Shown: in pieces, positions 47,299 through 57,200 of the stretch
How the letters are laid out: each line of letters opens with the position of its first letter
Position numbering within the stretch: the first letter of the stretch is position 1
Position numbers and translations under genes: made by a program
From: Boletus sp. NGJ
Taxonomy: Eukaryota; Basidiomycota; Agaricomycetes; Boletales; Boletaceae
Reading direction: 5' to 3'
DNA length: 64,000 nt
NCBI GenBank assembly: GCA_019096195.1
Contig: JAGTXK010000073.1
Coordinates: 1,364,001 to 1,428,000 of the forward strand
The notes under the pieces: model-generated
The model's database searches: none
The model's input: only the letters and a program-made list of their open reading frames with translations
What the model was told of the DNA's origin: nothing

Positions 47299-48265
47299 AT
47301 GGCTTCAGTTTCGTCCCGGCGTCTGCGCAAGGAGCTCAGCGAGATCCACGTCGAAGGATGCCCTTGTGGTAACACTTTCTGCCTCAGTGTAGTTCATCTA
47401 TTCACTCCGCAGTCGCAGGCATCAAACTACTTAGCGCAGACGACTTTGAGACCTGGTTCTTCTCTATAGAAGTTCTGGGCGAAAGTTTATACCAGGCAAG
47501 TCCTCTCCATGCCCCATATTTATAACTCAGTTATTTCCCTTTAGGGGGAGGTCTTCAAGCTAATGTTCCGCTTTGACGCGAACTACCCCATATCCTCCCC
47601 AGCGGTCCAGTTTGTCGTGGACCAGAGCATCCAGGCGCCCATACACCCAGTACGTTGACCGTGTTCGGACCGTAATGGCGATGATATCTGACTCGATCTC
47701 AGCACGTGTACTCCAATGGGCATGTGAGTTTGGATCGCAAACCATCTCGTAGTTCTATTTTGACTCGTCGCAGATCTGCGCCTCTATCCTCGGGACAGAA
47801 TGGTCCCCAGTTTTGAGTGTATCCGCCGTTTGTGTCACAGTACAGAGCATGTTGGCGTCGTGCAAGGTAACCTCTACCACGACCAGTCACCGATTTGTTC
47901 TCATACACTCTCATAGGCAAAGGAACGGTAAGTCCTAACCCCCGGAGTAAACTCTTCATACCGAAAATCGCGTGTGTTTTCAAGGCCCGTAGACAACGAT
48001 CGATACGTTCGGACTGCGCCTGACAACCCGAAGAAGGTATGTCGCAATCCAAACCCAGGCCCTTGCTGCTGTTAACCTTGTTGTTGGCAGACACGCTTCC
48101 AATACCACGGTAAGGCCATTCGAAATTACCCGACTCGCGGACGTGTCAGCTGATTGCATTTGTCTCTTCCACGATCTGTTTATGCTAGATGACACGTACG
48201 TTCTCACCACATTTTACGACGACGAACGAGATGGTTTGACTCATGGTTTACATTACAGGGTATAA
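47299..48265 (+). CDS. UBE2W-like ubiquitin-conjugating enzyme
   Basis: E2 of the UBE2W/UBC16 type, which in animals ubiquitinates protein N-termini. ATG at 47299 in GGGCCATGG context gives MASVSSRRLRKELSEIHVEG. Spliced order: DDFETWFFSIEVLGESLYQ, GEVFKLMFRFDANYPISSP, IQAPIHP, HVYSNGH, ICASILGTEWSPVLSVSAV (catalytic Cys in HICASIL), MLASCKAKERPVDNDRYVRT and FQYHDDTV. UBE2W hallmarks are the HPHVYSNGH block and the HDDT end. Structure is unusual: intron 47496-47544 is GC-AG, HVYSNGH is a 21 nt microexon (47703-47723) and the last exon is 7 nt (48259-48265). Length about 150 residues, as expected. Confidence 0.94.
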
Positions 48266-48775
48266 ATTACGGATCCTTTAGCCATTGAACGTTTTTGCAT
48301 GTACGAACACAGGTGTCTGTATCATTACCCCAGGTAGCAAGATGACAGGAAAGTATAATATTGAACAACATGCATGCGATGTAAGTTACGCCGCTTGGTG
48401 GACATGCATAAATATGGAGCTCGCTGTTATCGGCGACCGCATGTCTCCCGGAAGATCCATCGTGACCACGTGTGGACAAGCGAGAACCTTGGATCCTGAA
48501 GTGAAGATGAGAATGGAATAAATAGACCCAGAGTGGAACGTGCGACATGTCGGCCATATCTCCCGAGGACGCGTCAATATTCGATGCTCTTCTTGTGATC
48601 ATATCCCTACCCCATTCGCGTAACTGAGGCAAATATCGGGTGAGCCATCACTGACAGGAAGCAAACGTTCGGTACGAATCGCTTGAGTCGTTAGTTTTCC
48701 TCGAGCTATTCGGGGAATTGAACGGACGGGAAAGGTTTACTCGGAGGCTACGACCGTGCTACAGCTAGCTTCGGC
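48266..48775. other. Intergenic region before copy C
   Basis: 510 bp with no supported gene. Antisense frames (48267-48632, 48386-48577) show no family features. The right edge is the breakpoint of the inverted repeat at 48776. Confidence 0.45.
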
Positions 48776-48879
48776 GGGACAACTACATCGACAAGGATGT
48801 TCTCGAAAACGCAGACAGCGACAACAAGGCTTGGGAGGGACACAGGTGGAGATCAGTGAAAGAGGTGCTGGCATTGTAG
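48776..48879 (+). pseudogene. NmrA-like C-terminal fragment
   Basis: Encodes only the last about 34 codons (DNYIDKDVLENADSDNKAWE ... KEVLAL) with the stop codon at 48877-48879. Sequence left of 48776 is unrelated. Confidence 0.85.
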
Positions 48880-49045
48880 TTCGATCTCGAGGCGCGTTCA
48901 ACCGTCGCCTCCCATCACGCTCAGCCATCTATATACGATCTCAATCACGATGTATTCTACTATAGCAAGTTGGGTCTGTTGATCCACGCCATAGAATGCT
49001 GAATACTGATTAAGATACTCATGAGGGTATTACGAGTCCAACTAT

Positions 49046-49234
49046 CTACATGTCCAACGACAACCACTTGCTGCTTCTCAGTATTGCCCCACCGGACTGT
49101 TCCGAACATTGCTGTTGCAAGTAAGAGGGAATCTGGAACTCCTGCACTTTACTCGGCAATGCTTGCGAATTGTCAGAAAATCAGAAGCCCGGCGGCCATG
49201 TGCCATCCAATGTGGCAATGGAACGCCCAAAGGC
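49046..49234 (-). pseudogene. Laccase C-terminal fragment, copy C
   Basis: Antisense-strand copy of the laccase tail. It is interrupted by a short insertion just after the [13 protein letters not shown] codons (near 49175-49195) and lacks 6 bp before the end. It keeps the CAGCAAG stretch missing from copy B. Not functional. Confidence 0.88.
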
Positions 49235-49297
49235 CCGGGCTCTGGAGGGATAGGGGCATTCCACCAAAAACAGCAATGCAACTGACTCAGCAGCACT

Positions 49298-50192
49298 ATG
49301 GGATTTCCGGCAGGGGCTTCGAAACTGCCTGCGACGTATTCCAACAATATTATCATCATGGAATTCAGTTTTTCTTTTTTATATCCCTACCCGCTTTCCT
49401 TTGTTTCTCAGACCGAGAAGCCTGCGAAAACTTCCGAATCTCGCATGCAAACAGTACTCGCCAATCACACATCCCAGACACCAGGAGCCTGGTTTCACAC
49501 TGTGCAACAAGGGGACCCTGGACAACACTATGTTGTCACAGAGATATCCTTTTACAAGGCGCGATCTGCATTTTCTTTTCAACACGAGTTCGTCCTGCTT
49601 GTAACTCGACCCCGCCGAAGCCAGATTGCAACTGAAACCCCTGTCGCCATCATGGTTTCCCGCACCATCACTGGCAATACACTCCTTGCAAGACTTGGCC
49701 TGCGGGGCACAGCCAATGACACGTTGACGGTCCTTGGCGATCTCGGCACCATCCAAATCGAGCAGGACCGCCTCCATCGCCTCGCATGGGAGCCTCAACA
49801 GGCACCCACATTGCAACGTGTATCACACCTAATCAGGTTGATCTCCGACTTCATCCCTTGGTACAACCCTGTAAATGCATCGTGCTACGTATTTACCTTG
49901 GCGATCATGGAAGCTGCCAATCTTGTTTTCAATGGATTTGGTGAAGCTCAACAGCTCCATTGTCTCACAAGGGGAACACACTTCCTGTGGTGCATTCCAG
50001 CTGGTGCCAGGAGGGCACAAGACTTGGCAAGACAGGCAATGTTGTTTCAACGTTCAGTAAGTGACTTCCCTGGTAAGCCCAAAGTTTTATTTCCATCAAT
50101 TAATTAATTAACTCTCATATGGACATTCAGGACAACCAGAAGATGACTTGGAAGTTGGTTTGGATCAGGAGCCACACAGCCCACACCAGTAA
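49298..50192 (+). CDS. Orphan duplicated protein, copy 2 (possible papain-like fold)
   Basis: Exons 49298-50072 and 50131-50192 join to 278 residues with the same intron position and phase as the copy at 40350-41235. Differences are few: R for P at residue 49, RAQ for RVQ, LFQRSVSD for ISQCSVND, and three extra residues near the end (QEPHSPHQ). Both copies keep an open frame, the His (FQHEFVLL) and the Cys (NASCYVFT). Upstream sequence is the laccase fragment in antisense, so the promoter must lie in or beyond that junction. Function unknown; see the first copy for the fold hypothesis. Confidence 0.7.
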
Positions 50193-50487
50193 ATTATACT
50201 TAAACTAGGATGTCTAGAAGTTATAAGTGTAAAGTATGCAGGCCCTTTTCTACAGATGTCATACCTAGGCCTGGCATCATCACAAGTTGTCCCCTCTCTT
50301 CCTGTTTACTATTATGCATTGCATCCACAATTCACTCTTGTTACACATGGTATCCTGCAGGCCCCTGATACAAAATAATCCATGACTATAAGTATTCCAA
50401 GGCAGACTCTAGTAATCAGGTAATGTTGTGTAATGCATTCCAGCTGCCCGTCCCTCGAATGACACCAACACGACGGATAAAGTTCGA
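50193..50487. other. Right flank of copy C
   Basis: 295 bp with no gene, moderately AT-rich; forms the 3' side of GET3. No match to the left flank of copy B beyond 50197. Confidence 0.45.
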
Positions 50488-51881
50488 TCAGTCAAGGTTT
50501 GGAACATACGGTTCCACGAGCATCTTGCTAAACTCTTTGAGCTTCTGCGGACCACGGACTTCCTCGGTGAGCAAGGGGAGCTGGATGATGTGGAAAAACT
50601 CGTCGTAGAGTTCATGTGCTTCGGCGAGATACTTTTGTTGCATCTTTTGACGCACTTTGCAGTGCTCGCAGTTGGACGCTGCATCCGCGTTGTCGTTGTC
50701 GTGAGCATTGGTGGTGTGAAGGCGGAGAGAAGGACGTACAATTCTTGGGGAAGAGCAATTGGTTGACGACAATGTTGTGTGTGTCGATTTCGTACGCCGT
50801 CAGCTCTTGCACGAGACGTTCCGTCTCATATAGGGACAAGAACTCAGATATGCAGACGCAGACGAACGTGGTCTTTTCCTGCGGAGCAGCATCCGACGTC
50901 GTCAGTGACCGGCGACGATTTCACACGAGCGATAACACACGTACTGGATCCTTGAATTGTGTGTTCACTTCGTTGATGACGGCACGCATCGATTCCAGTT
51001 TGGCAAACATGTCCTCCTGAGTATCTTGCTGCCCGCCCATCATGGACGACATCTGCCGAATCATGGGCCCGAATTGACCGCTGAGGGTGCTCAGCTTGCC
51101 CAGCGCCTTTTCGAGGACTGTGGGGAAGGAGAGGAAACGGAGCGTATGACCGGTCGGTGCGGTATCGAAGACGATGACAGAGTATTCCATGGATTTGACG
51201 TGCCTGGAGCATGCATCAGGAGGGAACAGGCGAAAGAGAATGGAGGAACATTACTTCATGATCTCGGCGAAACTCATGGCTTCGTCGACACCGGGGATGG
51301 CAAAAGCCAGATCTTGCATCATCGAGCCCATCATTCCGTTCTGGTCGGCTGACGAGAGGACGAAGGTGTGAGCACGACGACGACATGAAACGAACAGGAA
51401 CTCGGAATACATTGCTCGACCATCTCCTGGATGGCGCTCGTAGGGTCTATCTCCATCGCAAAGAGGTTGTCGAACCCACTGACTTTCGTCGCATCTTTGG
51501 AGAACTTTTGGCCAAAGGCATCAGATAGGTTGTGTGCTGGGTCCGTAGACTGTGACACGACCGTCCGATGGTGAGTCGAGGTGAAGGTTTGGAAGGGAGG
51601 ACTTACGATGAGAAGGACGGACTCGCGACATTGTGCGAGTTGGATGGCCAGCGAACAGGACGTGGTCGTCTTGCCTGTTCACCGACTCGATAATTATACC
51701 TCACGTCGATCCTAAGTCTCGGAGACTCACCGACACCTCCCTTGCCGCCTGTACAGAGTTTGGACGTGAGTGATCGTGTCTCGTCGTACGAATCTGGTGC
51801 GTCCAACGTACCACAGAATATCCATTTCAGCGATTTCTGGTCCAAGATGTTTTCGAGCGTGGGTGGTAACGTCTCGGCCAT
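50488..51881 (-). CDS. GET3: Get3 ATPase of tail-anchored protein insertion
   Basis: Cytosolic homodimeric ATPase that receives tail-anchored proteins and delivers them to the Get1/Get2 receptor of the ER. ATG at 51881 gives [20 protein letters not shown]. The P-loop is split by an intron but reads GKGGVGKTT. Switch and other motifs: [29 protein letters not shown], Met-rich hydrophobic groove segment [21 protein letters not shown], zinc-binding CEHC (C-X2-C) in [15 protein letters not shown], and a conserved end ([21 protein letters not shown]). Introns are short and phases fit. About 330 residues, standard. It is divergent from SRP68, another ER-targeting gene, across 210 bp. Confidence 0.97.
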
Positions 51882-52091
51882 TGCAGGTAGTCGTCAGCAG
51901 ATGTGATCCTCGAGAAAAAGAAGAAAAAAAAGTGTTGGTGGTAAATGAGATGGGCGCGTGTTCTAAAGTACGCTAGGCTATGATCGCGGTGGCAGTCGCG
52001 GAACCGGGTGCACTCTATCGGAGTCTAGTAGTTTCTACTACATCCTATCGCCACAGCTACGACGATCGTCCACTTACAACATCAACATACT
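51882..52091. promoter_or_regulatory. Divergent promoter, GET3 / SRP68
   Basis: 210 bp between the start codons of two ER-targeting genes. A-rich near GET3. Shared regulation is plausible but not proven by sequence. Confidence 0.45.
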
Positions 52092-54154
52092 ATGAGCGAC
52101 GGCAAATTGTCCTTCCAAGGTATGACTTATATGCGTCGCAAAATAACATCCAGATCACATCACGATGGACAGCTCTCCAGCTCGCCAACGAGCAGCGTAG
52201 TGCATATGGTCTTCGATATAGCGACTTTGCGCGCTACAGAAAACACTGCGGAAACAGGACGCATCGCCTGAGATCTACCCTCAAGATGACTCATGGCAAA
52301 GGCAAAGATTTCAAGAAACTGCCGCCCTTGACGACGGATATCGTCAAGGAGGGACAGTGAGTGTGCGCATTCTATTCAGAAGAACCACATTGACATTGCG
52401 TTTGGAGCCTTCAGCTCTTGTTATTCGAGGCCGAACGGGCATGGGGGCACTCTCAGGAACTCGTCGCTCAATCCTTACTTCCAGCAAACGAGGGACATGC
52501 TGGTAGCCTCCGCCACAGCGCGACGGGACGTTTCAGACGTGCGGTCCATTGGTCCGCGCAACTACTCTCACATTGTCAATCGCTTTACGCATCGTCCCGT
52601 CTCAATGCGTCTTCCCTCATCCAGGCCACTGTTTATACGCTCATCATGAACGGCCGATTCCTCCGGTACCGCGACGATTTGGAAGTTGCGCTGATCCAGC
52701 TGAGCATCGCGAAAAGTTTACTGGACGCGCTGGCGGAGAGGGCGGAGAGGAGCAGGGACCAGGCTCTCGCGACGCTCTTTGCGGACGAAATTGGTCCGGA
52801 GATTAGATATTGCGCCCATGAGCTTGGGAGAGAAAAGGCGTACGATGTCGATGCAATCGTGAAGGAGCTTGCGGGCCCGAATCAGGGAGATTTCGTAGAG
52901 GGATACGATGGGTTGATCAAGACCTTTAGAGAGGAGTGGGCGGGGGCTGGGAGTGCTCACGACCAAAAGATGCTGGAGACGCTGATATGGGAGGGGCAAC
53001 CGGTGCCAGTGAGGAATCCTGAACTGGTGGACGTGTTGTTAAAAATCCAGGAGGCGGAGCGGAAACTTGCTGTTCCTCGAGACACGGGGGATGCTGGTGC
53101 GACAGACGACAAAGGGAAGAAGAATGGGAAAGGTCTTGGGTCGAAGAAAGGAGTCGCTGCGTATGATGCTGTTCTGCTTGCATTGAGTGACGCCGAAGAC
53201 GTGGCAAGAAAGCTATTAGAAGCACAGCAGGTCTGTTGGATTACGTTTCCTCCTTCCTTGTGCTGACTGTGTTACAGAATGCTGGTACTTCGTCTGCTGC
53301 TGCAGGGGGTACGCGAGACATTCAGTTCGTGCACTCTTATATTGTCTATCAGTTGCTGTCGCGACGCATTCAGCGAGATCTGGTTCTCGTGAGCACGCTG
53401 CTCGGCTCGGATACGGCTCGCACACGGGGCACGTCAAAGACGCAGGAACAGGTAGATGCGAGACTGTACCCTGCTGTTGTCAAGTTGCTCGAGACGGTAG
53501 CTCAAAGTCTGACACAGATGCGGAATCTGAGCATCGTCGATGAGAGTCCAGACCTAGCGGCGGCGATTGAAGCGAGGCTGACATATACAAGAGCACGCCG
53601 GTACGTGTGACGAGCGTGGTGGGATCATGTCGATTGATAAACCGGACAGGTGTTTCTTCCTTGCGCAGTGCTATGTCGCTGTGAAAAGGTACGCCGAAGC
53701 GCTGACGCTGATCCAACATGCAACGTTGCATGTGCGGGAGACGCGGTCCGTGCTGGCTGCCCTCACCGGGACGTCCACACCTGCGGACACGTCGTACCCG
53801 CTTGCCCTCGCGTCCGTGGATGTGCTGGATTCCACACTGTCGACTGCTGGGGTCGATACGAAAAACGAATGGTTCACGTACAACGGGGGCACGCTGGATG
53901 GTGATCCAAAGACGTACAAGAAGCCGCTGTTCTTTGACATCGGGCTCAACTATGTGCAGCTGGACATGGAGCGACTGTTAGCACGGGCAGGCAACGCCAC
54001 GCCGGCGACGACCAAGGAAGAGCGGGAGGTTGTTTCCGCGCCGCCTGGCAGGTCGCGGCTGGAGGCGGTGGTGCGACCGGAGACGCCTGAGCCAGCTGGA
54101 CCTGCCCGGGGTGGACTAGGGGGCTTGCTCGGTGGCTGGTGGGGCCGGAAGTAG
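52092..54154 (+). CDS. SRP68: Signal recognition particle subunit SRP68
   Basis: With SRP72 it binds 7SL RNA in the particle that targets ribosomes to the ER. ATG at 52092 gives MSDGKLSFQ, spliced (53 bp intron, phase 1) to ALQLANEQRSAYGLRY. Family text follows: YRKHCGNRTHRLRSTLKMTH, GKGKDFKKLPPL, HLQLLLFEAERAWGHSQEL (joined by an intron with acceptor GGAG), FLRYRDDLEVALIQLSIAKS, FADEIGPEIRYCAHELG, VQFVHSYIVYQLLSRRIQRD-like RDIQFVHSYIVYQLLSRRI, CYVAVKRYAEALTLIQHA and the conserved C-terminal FFDIGLNYVQLDMERL. It ends in a Gly/Trp-rich tail (GGLLGGWWGRK), TAG at 54154. Length about 600 residues, normal. Confidence 0.95.
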
Positions 54155-54278
54155 ACACGTGACTTAATGTGAAGCGATTACGCAATGTGTACTCACGCCA
54201 CCTTTAGTGTTGTTTGGGTTTTTCAGTTGATTGAGGGAGACGACGAGATCGAGCGTCGGGAAAGGCTGAGTGAGGCTC

Positions 54279-57200
54279 ATGGCAGGCCAACAAATCCCCG
54301 TCCAATTCAGCCAACAACATCCGCATCAACAACAACTTCACCCCCAACACCTCCAACAGTACGTCCACCAGCTCCGTCAGTCACCAAAAGACAAGCTCCA
54401 GCTCATCCTCCTCGTGCGTACATCCGCTCCCAAACTCTCCCCCGCTCACCACCTCTCCACAGCGTGTCCGCGACCTCAAGCAGGCCGGTCACACCCCAGA
54501 GTCTTCCCAGGAGCTTCGCAATCTTCTCACTTACCTTGCTGCCCTCCAGAGCCAGCAACAGCAAGCACAGCAGCAGCAGCAGCACCTCCAGCTCAGTGCG
54601 TCTTTCCTCTCTCTTCTCTCTTTGTCCCCTCATCCCCCCCCCCCAGACAGCGCGCATCCCCAGACACAGCCGCCTTTTCCGAATGGCCATGTCCCGCATC
54701 CTCAGCCCGACCCACCCTTCAATGGCACCCAGCCCCCCGTCCCCACCGGGCCACCATCCTCCGCGCCTCAGAATCCATCCCCCTCAGTCACCTCCGGTCC
54801 GGTGCCCTCCGCACCTCTCCCGCCTTCTACCCCTGTCTCATTCACCCCAGACCAAATCAATGCTCTCCGTGCCCAAATCATGGCCTTCAAACTCATCTCC
54901 CGTGGTGCTCCCCTCCCAGAGAATTTACAACAGTCTATTAAACCATACAATTCCGTCGCAGCCGATCTCGACAAGGCCTTAGCTCCCCCTGACGTTGCCA
55001 CAAGGATTGTCGATGCCGCTGTAAAGATGCAAAAGGGCGTCGTTCCTCCCGCCTTCCCTGTAGCCCAGCCTGTCCCGCCCACCCAGGCTCCCACCACCGA
55101 ACCGCCAGTCCAGGACGAAGAGTTTCCCGCAGGTCCCCTTCCCAACATTCCCCCCGCTGACTTGCCAAAGGGTCCCTTTTTGGAAGACAACACAAACTCT
55201 GGCGTTTACCCTTATAATGCGTTCCGTCTCCCTTTCACCCACCTCACCCGTCCCGCCGATGTCGATCCAACCATGTTCGCCACTCGCCTTCAACGTCTCC
55301 TTATCCCCTCCTTCATGCCACTCGGTCTCGATGTCCACCAGATCGTCAATGAAAGGGATCGCTTCATTGAAGCGCGCATTGCACAGCGGATTCGTGAACT
55401 CGAAGGCATGGACTCCATGATGGGTGATGGCGGCTTCGATAGTCTTGCGGACGACATTCTTGGACTTCCGACAGACAAGCAGCCCGTCGACGCCTTTAAT
55501 GCTACTGACGACGCTCAGAGTGCCCTCGTCCACACCCATCCTGCTCCTAATGCACACGGAAAGCTCCGTGCCATGATCGAGCTCAAGTCCCTACACGTTC
55601 TCGAGAAGCAGCGTTCCATGCGCGCTCTCGTCGCTGAGCGTCTTATCCAAGGTACTCTCCTGCCACTCAATCGCGCCGACTTCCGGCGCGTACGAAAGCC
55701 CACCCTTCGCGATGCACGCATGACAGAGCAAGCCGAGCGTCGGCAACGCGTCGACCGCGAGAGGCGAGCAAAGCACAAACATGTCGAGCAGCTCGGCGTC
55801 ATCTGTGCTCATGGTAGGGAGGTCATCTCAATATGCCGACAGGCTCAGGATCGTGTCACGCGTCTCGGAAGAGCTGTTGTCAACTTCCACACATACACCG
55901 AAAAGGAGGAGCAGAAGCGTATCGAACGTATTTCTAAGGAGCGTTTGAAGGCGCTCAAAGCCGATGATGAAGAGGCGTATATGAAGCTCATCGATACCGC
56001 CAAGGATACTCGCATTACCCATCTCATTCGACAAACGGACACATATCTCGATTCCCTCGCGCAGGCTGTCATGGCACAACAGAATGAGCACGGCGGCTTA
56101 GAGTTTGAAACGGAAGATGGCCCGACGAACGAGGCTACCTTTGGTGCACAGGTACTGGAAGACCCCGTAGAAGACAAATCTAGGGTGGATTACTACGCCG
56201 TCGCCCACCGGATATCCGAGAGGGTCCCCAAACAACCTTCCCTCCTTGTTGGTGGTACACTCAAAGATTATCAGCTCAAGGGGTTGCAGTGGATGGTGAG
56301 CTTGTACAATAACAAACTCAATGGAATCCTGGCGGACGAAATGGCAAGCTTTGTGCTGTATATGATGCCTATATGCGTGCTCACCTACCATCTTAGGGTC
56401 TTGGAAAGACGATCCAGACGATCTCCCTCGTCACGTTCCTCATCGAGGTAAAGAAGCAGCGTGGGCCTTTCCTTGTCATCGTTCCGCTCAGTACCATGAC
56501 AAACTGGTCCGGTGAATTCGCCAAGTGGGCTCCGACGGTGAAAACAATCTCCTACAAAGGCAATCCTACGCAGCGTCGGAATCTACAAGCAGAGTTGCGC
56601 ATGGGTCAGTTCCAAGTCCTGCTGACGACCTACGAGTATATCATCAAGGACCGTCCCATCCTCTGCAAGATCAAATGGATTCACATGATCATTGGTGAGT
56701 ATACCTTGGTAATTGTTGGGCTGTGCGGTTGGTAACACTGCACCTAGACGAGGGCCACCGCATGAAGAACACGCAGAGTAAACTAGCTCAAACGCTCACC
56801 CAATATTATCACTCCCGCTTCCGTCTCATTCTTACCGGTACCCCTCTTCAAAACAACCTTCCTGAATTATGGTCCCTGCTCAACTTCGTTCTCCCGAAGA
56901 TCTTCAACTCGGTCAAGTCGTTCGATGAATGGTTCAACACTCCATTCGCCAACTCTGGCACCGGGGACAAGATCGAGCTGAACGAAGAAGAGGCGCTTCT
57001 GATTATTCGTCGCCTGCATAAGGTTCTTCGTCCGTTCCTATTGAGAAGGTTGAAGAAGGATGTCGAGAGCGAGTTGCCTGACAAGGTCGAGAAGGTCATC
57101 AAAGTACGAATGAGCGCTTTGCAGTCGCAGCTGTACAGGCAGATGAAGAAGTACAAAATGATCGCCAATGGAAAGGACTCGAAAGGGTACATATTTCCAT

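Larger units (their letters stand above)
48776..50197 (-). repeat. Copy C of 1.4 kb inverted repeat
   Basis: Reverse-complement copy of 40347-41749, with few substitutions, a small insertion in the laccase part and 9 bp extra near the orphan gene's stop. The left end begins at GGGACAACTACATCGAC of the NmrA tail; the right end is just past the orphan stop codon. Confidence 0.92.

Noticed and set aside
49021-49635. 204-codon + strand frame
   Set aside because: It crosses the antisense laccase fragment and then reads the orphan gene in a wrong frame; the true frame starts at 49298.
54637-54648. Run of 12 C
   Set aside because: It sits in the polypyrimidine tract of an intron of the SWI/SNF gene and needs no other explanation, though its length may be misread.
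54185-54982. 265-codon Ser/Pro/Thr-rich frame
   Set aside because: Shifted frame over the N-terminal exons of the SWI/SNF ATPase; the true frame gives the QLQ domain.
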